The position numbers and the translations under genes are program-made. Shown here piece after piece: positions 1 through 8,520 of a DNA stretch of 40,354 nt. The first letter of the stretch is position 1. Every line of letters begins with the position of its first letter. This DNA is from Thermoplasmata archaeon (GTDB taxonomy: Archaea > Thermoplasmatota > Thermoplasmata > Lutacidiplasmatales > UBA184), in assembly GCA_030037955.1 (NCBI GenBank), contig JASHPT010000021.1, positions 1 to 40,354 of the forward strand, written 5' to 3'. The notes beneath the pieces were generated by a model, which worked only from the letters and a program-made list of their open reading frames with translations, had not been told where the DNA came from and ran no database searches.

Positions 1-3000
1 GAGGTTCTCGAGGAACGGGCCGGTGCCGCCTTGGCCGGACAAGCCTACAACCACCCGCTCTCGGCCGAGTATCCTCCCCTGCTGAACCTCATGAGTCCCG
101 GCGGTCAGCTGCATCCTTCGTTAGAGGTCGGCGACAGCGGGACCGGCATCGTTCCGCTCACGCCGGCGCACGGAGCTTCTGACTCGCGGATCGCCGAAGC
201 CCTGGAGATTCCCGGGTGGCCGGTGGTCTCCGCCAACGGCCTGCTGGAGGCCCAGTCGTCCCACAAGTACGCCCGTCTCCCGATCGATACGGCGGAGGCG
301 TTCATTCTCCGGGACCTTACCGACAGCGCGCAGCTCTTCGCTCAACTCCGGGTCCGCCATGGCGTGCCCCACTGCGCCGATTGCGGGACCGGGCTGTTCT
401 GGCGTCCCGCCCGGGCCTGGCGCATCGAGCCAGACCGCATCGACGCCGAGACGCTGTACCTGTTCAAGCGGCTCCTTCCCGGAGAGCCGCTCCCGCTCGC
501 CACCGAGCTCGTGCCCTGGCCGGCGAGCGACGCGCAGACCACGCAGGACGCGGCCTACCCGGCGCTCCTGGAGTGTGGCAGTTGCTCTCGCCTGGCGCCG
601 GTCGGCAGCGGTCCCAAGTGCACATGTGGGGGCTTCCGGTCCGAGGTCCGGCGGCCGCTCCTCCCGGTCTTCGCCGAGGCCCTCTATCGCTGGGCCCGCC
701 TGACCCCCTTCCCGCAGGACCAGGGGGTCGGGCTCTTCCTGCCGGAGCAGCGCCGGGGACCGCTCCTCCTCACCCACCTCGTCGCTCAGTTCGCTGCATC
801 GGCGCGTCCGGCGGACACCCACCTCACCCTGCTCCCGACCGGCGCGGTGGAGGATCCAGCGACCCAGCTCGACCCGGCCGCTCCGGTCGACGCCCTCCGG
901 TCCGCGCTGGTGCGGATGGCCTCCCGACGGCGAGCGGCGTCGCCGTTTGTGGCCGTCGTCCACGAGGAGGGCCGTCGGCTCCGACGCTTCTGGAGGATCG
1001 CGGTCGCACTGTCCGACGCTCTCGTCAAGGAGGGGATGCCCCCCGGCGACCAGTCCATGGCCCGGATCCGCGACTCGCTCCCTGAGGAGGACCGAGCCTT
1101 CGTGTCGCGATTCGAACGGCTGCGCGCGGATGCCCTGGCCGGTCTCGCCGCCGGACGTCTCCCGGTCACCCTGGACCGGATTTCCCGATTTGCCGAACAG
1201 GAGCTGCGGGAGCGATACCTCCTGATCTCGCGCCGTCGCCTGGACGAGCCGGACCAGGGCACCGGACGGACCGCCGCATTCCGCGTCCTGCTCTACGTGG
1301 TCGAGGGCCTGGCGGAACTCTGGGCGCCGTTCGCGCCCTTCACGATGGAAGCGATCCACCGGGCGTTCCGGGACGACGCCCGGAGCCTCTACGAGTCTCC
1401 GATCGCGCCGGTTCGCCAGAGTCTCATCGACCCGGCGGCTGAGAAACTGCTGGACCGGATCACGCCGATCGCGCTCGCGGTGGAGAGGGCACGCCGTCGG
1501 CTCTCGCTGCCGCGAGCGACGCGGTGGGCCGGCCTCGTCGTCAACGCACGGGACGAAACCGTGGCCGGTGAGCTTCGAGAGCTGCTCCCGGTCCTGGCCC
1601 GGATCCTTCCGGCGGATGCCGTGGAGGTTGCTTCGCCGTCCCAACCGTGGGAAGGACGACAGATCCGCGTCGAGCCGAACATGGCGGAGCTGCAGAAGGT
1701 CTATCGCGCCTCCGCCGGCCGGATCGCGACCCTGCTCTCGCAGATGCCCGGCAAAAGGGTCCGGGAGGGGCTGCGGAACCAGACGCTCAACGTGGTCTTG
1801 GGCGGGAGCGCCGTCCAGCTGCTGCCCAGCATGGTCGCTCTCGTCGACGTCCTGCCGCCCGGGATCCTGATCGTTCCGTTCCCCCAGGGCGAGGTCTTCC
1901 TCCGGCTACCCGAGGGGACAAGCTCGGGCGTGCTCGACCTGATGCTCGGGCTCGGTCCCGACGCCTATCGGGTGCTACGGTCGGTGCGTCGTCGGCTGAC
2001 CCACGCGCCGGCCGAGGCAAATGTCACCGAGGTGTGGGTCGAGGCGCCGCCGGCCCTCGAAGAAGAGCTGCGCGGCCATGCGACCGCGATCGCGGCTTCG
2101 CTCCGAGTGGGACGGTTCGAGGCGGTCGCCGAGGGCAGCCGATTCATTCCGGGCGAGACCACCCGCGGACGCACGGCCGTCGGTACCCAGTGGAGGGTGT
2201 GGATTCCTGGTCTGCCGCGACCGACCTCCCGGCGGAAGCTTCGCGCCGCACGCCCGGCCGGCCGCCGAGCCCGACGCAGCCAGCGCTTCGAGCCGGAGTC
2301 GGAGACCGGCATCGACTACCTGAGCGACACGGTCCGCACCCGGGACGCGGCACTGCACGCCTCCCTGGAACAGCTCGACCAGGTGCCCGGATTGCAAGTG
2401 CTGGGGATCTCCAAGCTGTCGGCGGCCTGGGAGGCCGGCTACCACGATGTCGATACGCTCTCCCACGCGTCGTATGAGCAGCTCTCCGCGGTCCCGGGCT
2501 TCGGGCCCTATCTGGCCCGCGAGGTCGTCCGACACTTCGGAGGCGCGGTCCCTGCCCAGATTTGGGTGTGGCCACCGCCCCACGTGGAGACGTCCGAGCC
2601 GGAGGAGGCTCTTCCGCCCGAGCCCGGCCTTGCCGAGGCAGCCCTGGTGCCCGCTCTCCCCGAGGCTCCCGCGACCACCCTCGAGATGCCGGCAGCGCCG
2701 GCGGCCCCGGCTCCGGTACCGCGGGCGCCGCCGCCGGCCGCCGTTCCCCGTCCTCCGACCCTCCCGTCCATGCCGGCTCCCCGGCCTCCCGCGCCCCCGC
2801 CCGCCGTACGCCCCGAGACGGCTCCGTTGCCTCCGTGGCGACCGCCGGTGGCCCAGGAGGAGACCCCCGAAGCCCCCGCCGCACCGCGGGCGACGTACCA
2901 TCAGGGGATCGAGCTGCTCGTCGAGGATACGACCGACAGTGCCTGGGCGCGATTCCTCGAGGCGGTGAGCGATGGCCGTCGCGGCCTCTGCGTGACCCGG

Positions 3001-3345
3001 GAGTTCCCCGACCGTCTGCGCCGTCGCATCGGTTCACGGGATGTGACCGTGATCTGGCTGTCCAACGTCGGCCGTCAGAACTCGGTCAAGCCGAGCGATG
3101 TGACCGCGCTCGAAACGCTGTTCGTCAGCGCACTCACCGAGGGCCACGTCAGCGCGGTCCTCCTCGAGGGATTCGAGTACCTGGTCACGGTGAATACCCT
3201 GGCCCCGGTCCTCAAGCTCCTCCGAGAGCTGCACACGCGTGCCGAGGCCGCCGGGACGGCCGTCTGGGTTCCCGTCAATCCCCGGCTGCTGACGCCCGGT
3301 GAGGTTGACATGTTGAAGGGAGCCTTCCCGGTCGGGGCGTCCTGA
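1..3345 (+). CDS. Isoleucyl-tRNA synthetase-like protein fused to HhH and DUF835 domains (5' partial, degenerate catalytic core)
   Basis: The reading frame is open from the first base, so the N-terminus lies outside the window. An IleRS/ValRS-type editing domain shows the GTGIV...P.HG..D signature (nt 139-183). It keeps the Asp that is important for editing in IleRS, but Pro stands where many IleRS proteins have a His. Cys pairs follow (HCADCG near nt 370, CGSC near 570, CTCGG near 616). The anticodon-binding domain is recognisable (WAPFAPF near nt 1321, ARRRLSLP near 1490), as is an IleRS-like C-terminus (VEPNM near 1670). No ISRQRYWG, WFDSG or KMSKS motif is found between the editing and anticodon domains, where a working class I synthetase needs them. 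Further on are a helix-hairpin-helix region (about 2340-2560), a Pro/Ala-rich linker (about 2580-2890) and a DUF835 domain (about 2900-3330). Aminoacylation looks unlikely; RNA binding or editing in trans is an inference. Confidence 0.85.
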   Translation, partial: EVLEERAGAALAGQAYNHPLSAEYPPLLNLMSPGGQLHPSLEVGDSGTGIVPLTPAHGASDSRIAEALEIPGWPVVSANGLLEAQSSHKYARLPIDTAEAFILRDLTDSAQLFAQLRVRHGVPHCADCGTGLFWRPARAWRIEPDRIDAETLYLFKRLLPGEPLPLATELVPWPASDAQTTQDAAYPALLECGSCSRLAPVGSGPKCTCGGFRSEVRRPLLPVFAEALYRWARLTPFPQDQGVGLFLPEQRRGPLLLTHLVAQFAASARPADTHLTLLPTGAVEDPATQLDPAAPVDALRSALVRMASRRRAASPFVAVVHEEGRRLRRFWRIAVALSDALVKEGMPPGDQSMARIRDSLPEEDRAFVSRFERLRADALAGLAAGRLPVTLDRISRFAEQELRERYLLISRRRLDEPDQGTGRTAAFRVLLYVVEGLAELWAPFAPFTMEAIHRAFRDDARSLYESPIAPVRQSLIDPAAEKLLDRITPIALAVERARRRLSLPRATRWAGLVVNARDETVAGELRELLPVLARILPADAVEVASPSQPWEGRQIRVEPNMAELQKVYRASAGRIATLLSQMPGKRVREGLRNQTLNVVLGGSAVQLLPSMVALVDVLPPGILIVPFPQGEVFLRLPEGTSSGVLDLMLGLGPDAYRVLRSVRRRLTHAPAEANVTEVWVEAPPALEEELRGHATAIAASLRVGRFEAVAEGSRFIPGETTRGRTAVGTQWRVWIPGLPRPTSRRKLRAARPAGRRARRSQRFEPESETGIDYLSDTVRTRDAALHASLEQLDQVPGLQVLGISKLSAAWEAGYHDVDTLSHASYEQLSAVPGFGPYLAREVVRHFGGAVPAQIWVWPPPHVETSEPEEALPPEPGLAEAALVPALPEAPATTLEMPAAPAAPAPVPRAPPPAAVPRPPTLPSMPAPRPPAPPPAVRPETAPLPPWRPPVAQEETPEAPAAPRATYHQGIELLVEDTTDSAWARFLEAVSDGRRGLCVTREFPDRLRRRIGSRDVTVIWLSNVGRQNSVKPSDVTALETLFVSALTEGHVSAVLLEGFEYLVTVNTLAPVLKLLRELHTRAEAAGTAVWVPVNPRLLTPGEVDMLKGAFPVGAS

Positions 3346-3365
3346 GCGTCGGCGACGTGACCCCG

Positions 3366-3902
3366 TCACGCTCCGACGATCGGTACCTCTTCCTCGTGCT
3401 CTGAGGAGTCCAGGTGCTGCCGGCACTTCTCGGCCAGCCACTGGAAGTGGATCCAGGGGTTGATCTTCGTCTCGAAGCGCGTGTTGAGATAGTCTGCGAT
3501 CGGACGGAACGCGAGCCAATCGGTCACGATGACATAACTCAGCATGTGCGTGATCAGTCCGAGGTCGATGATCCCCTCCCGGACAAACTGTCCGATCAGC
3601 TCGTACTGATAGGCGAAATTTCGTACCTCGAAGTCCTCGAGGCTCCCGAAATAGCCGTCCCAGTTCCCAGTCTTCCGCTGCTCGGAGACGTCGCGTAGCT
3701 GCTTGCGTCGCCGCGCCGTCGATTCTTGGGTCAGGCGCTCGAGGATGCTGAACGCCGCGTCGTTGCGGTTCTGCGCGAGGGTGGCCTGGATCAGGCGGGC
3801 GTTCTGCCGAAGCTGGAGCACGATGAAGAACGCACCGGCGATGACGGCCGCCGAGCTGATCGCGCTCAGGATGAACGTGATCTCTGGGACGGTGAGGGCC
3901 AT
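3366..3902 (-). CDS. DUF4760-like single-span membrane protein
   Basis: 178 residues starting with ATG. A hydrophobic segment at about residues 8-30 forms one membrane span. It is followed by an amphipathic region (LRQNARLIQATLAQNRNDAA) and a mostly helical soluble domain rich in Trp, Tyr and Arg. This arrangement resembles DUF4760-type proteins, whose function is unknown. It is the last gene of a minus-strand group behind a metallopeptidase-like gene and another membrane protein, with gaps of about 25 and 63 nt. That suggests co-transcription but does not reveal a job. The family call rests on overall appearance rather than a diagnostic motif. Confidence 0.7.
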   Translation of the reverse strand: MALTVPEITFILSAISSAAVIAGAFFIVLQLRQNARLIQATLAQNRNDAAFSILERLTQESTARRRKQLRDVSEQRKTGNWDGYFGSLEDFEVRNFAYQYELIGQFVREGIIDLGLITHMLSYVIVTDWLAFRPIADYLNTRFETKINPWIHFQWLAEKCRQHLDSSEHEEEVPIVGA

Positions 3903-3965
3903 GTACGAGCGGAGGAGCAGGCCGCCCCGGCCTATAGAACCCCCGGCTCCCCGCGGTGGAGACGT

Positions 3966-4367
3966 TCAGGCCCGGGAGGCCGCGGTCGGGACCGATCGTT
4001 GGCGGACCGCGAGTCGGCAGCCGTCTGCAGACGCGACCAAGACGCCGCCGAGAGGAACGAGAGGAATCCCGGACCAGGTCGAGGGCAACAGGCCGATGGC
4101 CAAAACGCCCCCCAAGGCGGAGGCAAGGACGAGGCACGTAAGCGCCAGGAGCACTCGGAGTCGTAGCCCGCTTGCCCACCCCCCGGATCCCCGGGAGGCC
4201 CAGGCAGCCATGAGCAACAGGACGAGCAGCGCGGTGGCCGCTACCTCGTGCAGCGAGTATCCTTCTCCGAGTCCCAGAACGATTGCCAGGATGAAGGCGG
4301 TGCCGGTGCCGAGAGTAGCCCCGAAGATCCAGGGCATCCACCGCAGGCCGGGGGTCGCAGCCGACAC
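3966..4367 (-). CDS. Small multi-span membrane protein
   Basis: 133 residues from a GTG codon, or about 123 from the ATG at 4337. Three to four hydrophobic segments are visible (around residues 12-32, 41-58, 70-95 and 98-115), separated by short Arg-containing loops, and the tail is basic. I recognise no family or catalytic motif. It lies 25 nt downstream of the metallopeptidase-like gene and 63 nt upstream of the DUF4760-like gene on the same strand, so the three probably share a transcript. Transport, regulation or a partner role for the peptidase are all open. Confidence 0.6.
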   Translation of the reverse strand: MSAATPGLRWMPWIFGATLGTGTAFILAIVLGLGEGYSLHEVAATALLVLLLMAAWASRGSGGWASGLRLRVLLALTCLVLASALGGVLAIGLLPSTWSGIPLVPLGGVLVASADGCRLAVRQRSVPTAASRA

Positions 4368-4392
4368 AGCGGCAACCGGGCCCTGTGGAGTC

Positions 4393-4926
4393 TTATGTCT
4401 TCGGTCGCGTCCGTCGATGGTCGGCGCGGCGGCGCCGGCGCCCGAGCCCGACGTGGCGCACGAGGCGTCGATGCTCGGCCGGGCTGATCCACTCGACCCG
4501 GAGGTACTCCACGAGCTCGGCGTCCGTCATTCCGATACGCCGGCCCTCCCGAACGGTGAACCGGTAGGCCTCGATTTCTGACGGCGCATCGACATAGCTC
4601 AGCTTCGGATAGAAAAGGGGCTTGTGCCGGCGAAACTGCTTCACGTGGCAGAGTTCGTGCACGACATCCAGGTAGATGTCGCGAAAGCTTCCGTCCCGAA
4701 GGTACCGGTTGCTGATGATGAGGTGCCCGTCGACATCACTCGTCCCCATGTAGCCGAACCGGGCGGAGAAGAACTCGACCTTGAGCGACCGGAGGACCGG
4801 CAGCGTCGACCGGCCAAACAGCTCCCGGATCGCCGGAAGTCCCTCGAATCCTTGGAAGAACCGACGGAAGGGGTAGAGTTTGGCGGGACCGTTCCGTTCG
4901 ATGCTTACGCCGTACTTCGACTCCAT
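4393..4926 (-). CDS. HExxH zinc metallopeptidase-like protein
   Basis: 177 residues from ATG. The segment VVHELCHVKQF contains an HExxH zinc-binding motif, with the first His and Glu of the active site and the second His three residues later. A downstream SEIEAY segment offers a Glu as third ligand, as in gluzincin-like and SprT/IrrE-like folds. There is no signal peptide or membrane span, so it should be cytoplasmic. The N-terminal half (residues 1-75) has no recognised motif. The C-terminus is a run of Arg residues and may be disordered. It is the first gene of a minus-strand group with two membrane proteins. The substrate is unknown; a non-peptidase zinc hydrolase remains possible. Confidence 0.75.
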   Translation of the reverse strand: MESKYGVSIERNGPAKLYPFRRFFQGFEGLPAIRELFGRSTLPVLRSLKVEFFSARFGYMGTSDVDGHLIISNRYLRDGSFRDIYLDVVHELCHVKQFRRHKPLFYPKLSYVDAPSEIEAYRFTVREGRRIGMTDAELVEYLRVEWISPAEHRRLVRHVGLGRRRRRADHRRTRPKT

Positions 4927-5056
4927 TGGCCGCGGCGACAGGACTTCGCGTCCAAGAAGCTAGCGGCGCTCTCGGACGCCAGCAATCCGTGTCGCCTCCT
5001 CTACGGCGGCGTGCCGTTATGGTGACTCCGGTTCTGGCAATGCCGCAGAGCAGAAG

Positions 5057-5437
5057 ATGGCGGCTGCGCATCCCGGCTCCTCGGCGCCAATCGCCGCGCT
5101 GGTCCTGTCGGTGAGCGGAGGCTGCGCGGTCCTGTTCGGGAGTCTCGTAGAGCTCGGCCAATTCCTGATGCTCTCGCCCCTTCAGCGCGCGGTGTTCGTT
5201 ACGTCGTGGCTTCCGGGCCTCGTCGGCTTGGCGAGCGGACCCGCGATCGTGACCTTCGGCGCTCTCTTTTTTCTCCAACAGCGCGATGGTGGGATCTACG
5301 GTGGCATGATCATCGCGCTCGCCCTGGTCAGCGTCGTAGCAACGTTCACCCAGTTCTTTCTGGGAACCCTCGTCGCGACGATCGGTGGTGTGCTCGCTCT
5401 GACGTGGAATCCTCGACGACTGTTTCCAACCAGCTAG
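5057..5437 (+). CDS. Small four-span membrane protein
   Basis: 126 residues from ATG. Four hydrophobic segments are visible (about residues 10-32, 48-70, 80-96 and 98-118) with a Gly-rich last span. The layout is typical of small tetraspan proteins common in archaea and actinobacteria that have no known role. It is transcribed divergently from the metallopeptidase-like gene and has its own 130-nt upstream region. No catalytic residue or ligand motif is apparent. I am fairly sure it is a real gene because the hydrophobic pattern is clean, but I assign no function. Confidence 0.65.
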   Translation: MAAAHPGSSAPIAALVLSVSGGCAVLFGSLVELGQFLMLSPLQRAVFVTSWLPGLVGLASGPAIVTFGALFFLQQRDGGIYGGMIIALALVSVVATFTQFFLGTLVATIGGVLALTWNPRRLFPTS

Positions 5438-5681
5438 GCGACAGGGGCCCTGGACCACGGTGCCATCGGTCGCAGTCTTGACGGCCGCTCAACCCTCGAG
5501 CGGTCGCATCGGGAGTCGGAGGTCCCGCCAAGTCGTTTAGCCGCGAGGGGCAAGGTGGCTCCGAACCTTGCAATTGGCCCGGGCGATTCAAGTGGGTCGA
5601 CTACAATAGCCGCTCTGGCGGAACCGCTTAGCGAGCGTGTTCAGCAGCACTACTCTTGGGGAAGGGATTTCCGTGGCCGGC

Positions 5682-7493
5682 TCAGTGTGCCACGGGAGTG
5701 CGGACGAGCGCTGGGTCCGGGGCTCTGATCTCCCGTCGCGTGATGAGCCCGATGACCTGGCTCGGCCCTTCGACCGAAAGCACTGCCGCGACGTCCGTGT
5801 TCTGTTCGTCCATTCGTCGCAGCGCTTCGCTGGCGGTTAGGTCGGCCGAAAGAAGCAAATCCACCGGGTGAGCGAGATCGGAGGTGCGGAGGTCTCCGCG
5901 CCTCTCCGGCGGGACCTTCAGGAGCTCCGCAAGGCGGAGCGCCCCAAGCCAGCCGCCGGGACCTTCAACCGACAGGACCGCACGACCGCGTGCCACTGCC
6001 ACGTTGATGGCATCGCTGACCGACATGGACGCAGGAACCGGCTCGGATTCGTGGTTGGCGATCTCCCCGATGGTGGTGGTCGCGAGCAAGTAGCTCTGGT
6101 ATTCCTCCCGGTGAGCAGGGCTCTGCAATCGGCTGGGCAGTTGTTCCGAGTAGATGTGATAGCGGCCCGTTACGACGTAGGCGACGAAGATCGCTATCAT
6201 CGCCGCCGGTAGGACGGTGTAGCTGCCCACCATTTCAACGACCATGATGAGGACGGCAAGGGGCGCCTTCGAGATTCCCCCGAAGAAGGACATCATCCCG
6301 ACGATTGCGAATACCGCGACGACTGAGATCGGAATCAGCGATGGCAAGAGGACGTGGAACGTGCCCCCAATCACCGTGCCGAGGAAGGCCCCCACGACTA
6401 CGCTCGTGCCGAACAGCCCAGCGCTCCCGCCGCTGCCGACCACGAGCGAGGTCAGCACCATCCGAATCGCCATGGCGGCGAGCAGTAGGGAGACGACCGT
6501 CACGGTGAAGGAACCCGAAGCAAGTTGGCCAAGTATCACCGCTTGGACGAAACCGTACCCGAGCGAGAGCGAGGAAAGGGACGCGAAGTGTCCCAGCTGC
6601 GGAAGCAGGAAGTACGTCCCGAGGAAGAGTGCGCCGGCGATCCCGGCCCCGAGCGTCGGGCGGAGCACCGGATGCCACCGGCGGAGCTTGAACCAGGACT
6701 CCGACCAGTGGTACAACCGTGTGAACAGGATTCCCACGGCACCGCAGAGAATTCCGAGAACCGCGTAGAGCGGGAGGCGGGCCGGATCGAAGGCATAGGT
6801 TGCGAGCGACGCCGGAGTGGCGAAGAGGGTATGGAACCCGAAGATCGTCGAGTAGACCGAATAGGCCACGACGGAAGCGATGATGCCTGGAACGAAAACC
6901 TCCGGCTCGAAGTCGCCCGTATAGAGGATCTCGGCGGCGTAGACGGCGCCGCCTAGGGGAGCCCGGAAAATCGCGCCGATCCCGGCGCCCATGCCGGCGG
7001 CGAGTGCGATTCGTCGATCCCGGTCGCTCAGGTGCACGAGATCGGCCCAGAGTGAGCCGAACCCGCCTCCGATCTGTGAGGTCGGACCCTCCCGTCCCCC
7101 GCTGCCGCCAGTACTGAGGGTTATCACGCTCGCGAGGGTTTTCAGTAGCGGGACGCGGGCCCGCACCTTCCCTTCCTCCTCGTGGAAGGTCCGGATGGTG
7201 GCGTCGGTTCCGTGCCCGGCCACCTCCGGGGCCGCCCTCCAAATCAGGAGCCCCACCGCAAACCCCCCGAGCACGAGCAACACGGGGACCAACAGAACCC
7301 GCGGGAAGGAGCTTGACCAGGTGAGCCGGGCAAGATTCGTAGTCCCTTCGGTGGGCAGGGTAAGCCCCGCCACGAAGCCGAGGAACAGGTTGGTGGCGTC
7401 TACAAGAAGAAAGTAGAACAGCGCCGCTCCCAGCCCCGCGACTACGCCGATGGGGACGGCGATGACCGCCCACCGGGCGAGGTCCCGGTACAC
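5682..7493 (-). CDS. ClC family chloride channel or exchanger with C-terminal CBS pair
   Basis: 603 residues from a GTG codon; no better start lies before the upstream in-frame stop at 7599-7601. The hydrophobic core of roughly 440 residues has the ClC signatures. GSGGREGPTSQIGGG near residue 130 contains the gating Glu of the GREGP loop. A second GSGGSAGLFGTS loop near residue 355 matches the later conserved ion-pathway loop. The soluble C-terminus (about residues 480-600) reads as two CBS motifs, which often bind adenine nucleotides and regulate transport. The protein moves chloride or exchanges it for protons across the cytoplasmic membrane. Sequence alone does not distinguish channel from antiporter. 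It stands alone, divergent from the ribbon-helix-helix regulator. Confidence 0.95.
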   Translation of the reverse strand: MYRDLARWAVIAVPIGVVAGLGAALFYFLLVDATNLFLGFVAGLTLPTEGTTNLARLTWSSSFPRVLLVPVLLVLGGFAVGLLIWRAAPEVAGHGTDATIRTFHEEEGKVRARVPLLKTLASVITLSTGGSGGREGPTSQIGGGFGSLWADLVHLSDRDRRIALAAGMGAGIGAIFRAPLGGAVYAAEILYTGDFEPEVFVPGIIASVVAYSVYSTIFGFHTLFATPASLATYAFDPARLPLYAVLGILCGAVGILFTRLYHWSESWFKLRRWHPVLRPTLGAGIAGALFLGTYFLLPQLGHFASLSSLSLGYGFVQAVILGQLASGSFTVTVVSLLLAAMAIRMVLTSLVVGSGGSAGLFGTSVVVGAFLGTVIGGTFHVLLPSLIPISVVAVFAIVGMMSFFGGISKAPLAVLIMVVEMVGSYTVLPAAMIAIFVAYVVTGRYHIYSEQLPSRLQSPAHREEYQSYLLATTTIGEIANHESEPVPASMSVSDAINVAVARGRAVLSVEGPGGWLGALRLAELLKVPPERRGDLRTSDLAHPVDLLLSADLTASEALRRMDEQNTDVAAVLSVEGPSQVIGLITRREIRAPDPALVRTPVAH

Positions 7494-7690
7494 TGACGTC
7501 CACTCCGGACCGGGCGCCCGTCGGAAGCGGGTCCACCACCGTCGGACAGCTGGCGCGGGGGAGGGCGTCGACGTAGCTTCGGGGGCCGTCGCGGTGAATC
7601 ACCTGGAGGGGCGGAACGAGCCAGTCGGCGGCTCGCGAACCCACCGCTCGAGCTCGCAAGCCTCTAAGCGATTTGCGGGCGCCTCAGAAT

Positions 7691-7710
7691 TGCCCGGAGT
7701 CCGCCGGGCA
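7691..7710. repeat. Small inverted repeat (hairpin)
   Basis: TGCCCGG and CCGGGCA are perfect complements, separated by AGTCCG. The 7-bp GC stem lies in the non-coding interval between divergent genes and carries no downstream T-run, so it is not an obvious terminator. It could be an operator or chance pairing in GC-rich DNA. Confidence 0.35.
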
Positions 7711-7817
7711 GTCGCGGGGCGATTCGGGCCTCCCGCGGCTCGGCGCATAACCGATAGATCGGCAGCGTGCCCACCCGGAATGGTCCGCTCGGTGGTCGAC
7801 GCGCCTGGTCCCGGTCA

Positions 7818-7865
7818 TTTAACAAAGTCTCAGATATAACTAAATATTCGTTTAATTCTGTTAAA
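7818..7865. promoter_or_regulatory. AT-rich promoter/operator of the ribbon-helix-helix gene
   Basis: The block is flanked by a perfect inverted repeat, TTTAACA (7818-7824) and TGTTAAA (7859-7865). A second, imperfect palindrome is centred near 7845 (AACTAAATATTCGTT). It includes TATA-like sequence and ends 4 nt before the GTG start of the regulator. Ribbon-helix-helix proteins commonly bind such repeats and repress their own genes. The repeats are visible; autoregulation is an inference. Confidence 0.55.
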
Positions 7866-7869
7866 CGGC

Positions 7870-8268
7870 GTGCGTTCAGCGACCCCGACGAAGTCGAGTT
7901 CGTACTTCCTCGGCGTTCGGCTAACAGCCGAGGAAGTCGAGCGACTCGACCGGTTCCAGAAGTCGCACGAGGTCGACACTCGCTCCGACGCCGTACGGCT
8001 TCTCGTACGGCAGTCGGCCGAGCCGTCGGCCGCGAGCGTTGGGTTCCCCGTGAGCCTGCGGGGCCAACTGGAGGACCTGGTCGAGGACGGATGGGCCCAG
8101 ACGATCGACGAGGCGGTGACCCTCGTCGCCACGCTCGGGCTCCAGGAACTGAGCCGGATCCACTCGGAGCGGATCCCCGCCTTGCGGCGGGCCGCCCGAG
8201 AGACCGCCGGTCGTTCCGATCGACGACGCCGGGCCGACCGGGAGGGGCGCGAGCTCCTCGACCGCTAG
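7870..8268 (+). CDS. Ribbon-helix-helix transcriptional regulator (possible double RHH)
   Basis: 132 residues from GTG, the first plausible start after the in-frame TAA at 7837. The N-terminal part (YFLGVRLTAEEVERLDRF, then a Ser-Asp-Ala-Val-Arg helix) is a CopG/Arc-type ribbon-helix-helix: a beta strand that reads DNA followed by two helices. A second copy seems to follow at about residues 58-92 (FPVSLRGQLEDLVEDGWA). The C-terminal third is very rich in Arg and Glu. Such proteins are dimeric DNA-binding regulators. The AT-rich palindromic DNA just upstream is a natural candidate operator. Its targets are unknown; the downstream zinc-ribbon/PduO/YchF genes on the same strand are possible. Confidence 0.85.
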   Translation: MRSATPTKSSSYFLGVRLTAEEVERLDRFQKSHEVDTRSDAVRLLVRQSAEPSAASVGFPVSLRGQLEDLVEDGWAQTIDEAVTLVATLGLQELSRIHSERIPALRRAARETAGRSDRRRRADREGRELLDR

Positions 8269-8277
8269 CGCGCGGGT

Positions 8278-8520
8278 GTGGGAATGCAAGCAACCGAGGA
8301 GCTGGGGATCGCCTGGGCCAAACGCAGCGGCTTCATCTGCCGGTCGTGCCGGCAAGATGCCAAGCATAATGAGGTGCTCAACATCTCATACTGCCCGATC
8401 CATGGGCTGGGGTCGCCGCTCGACGCGTTGCCCTGGCGACCGGAGGCTCGAGGTCCACGCGGCTCTATTCCCGCTCCGGTGACCACGGGGAGACCCGCCT
8501 CAGTGGTGGTTCCCGCGTAA
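8278..8520 (+). CDS. Zinc-ribbon-like ORF, probably the N-terminal part of a frameshifted gene
   Basis: The frame starts at GTG 8278, or at the better ATG 8284, and runs 80 residues. It contains C-x2-C, a 14-residue spacer, then C-x2-H (FICRSC ... YCPIH), a plausible single zinc-binding finger. Third codon positions are strongly G/C up to about 8435 and then lose that bias, as if coding moved to another frame. Exactly there the cobalamin adenosyltransferase frame begins to look coding, but it has no start codon. I infer that this piece and the next gene were one reading frame broken by an indel, or are translationally linked in an unusual way. A short stand-alone zinc protein is the alternative. 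Confidence 0.5.
   Translation: MGMQATEELGIAWAKRSGFICRSCRQDAKHNEVLNISYCPIHGLGSPLDALPWRPEARGPRGSIPAPVTTGRPASVVVPA

Larger units (their letters stand above)
7494..7869. other. Gene-free interval between divergent ClC and ribbon-helix-helix genes
   Basis: This 376-nt stretch holds no convincing gene. The only open frames are GC-rich overlaps without protein-like composition, and no tRNA cloverleaf was found on either strand. It contains a 7-bp stem hairpin (7691-7710). Its last 50 nt turn sharply AT-rich, unlike the rest of the window, and form a promoter/operator-like block. Confidence 0.6.

Noticed and set aside
121-1644. Long open frame on the minus strand opposite the IleRS-like gene
   Set aside because: It mirrors a GC-rich coding region, has low-complexity Arg/Gly/Pro composition and no recognisable domain, while the plus strand has clear IleRS domains.
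5438-5681. Possible RNA gene or small ORF in the 244-nt gap after the small membrane protein
   Set aside because: No tRNA arm pattern and no protein-like frame; it is a convergent gap without a clear feature.
7600-7760. tRNA-like GGTTCGCGAG and GATTCGGG segments
   Set aside because: No acceptor, D-arm and anticodon pairing could be assembled around them on either strand.
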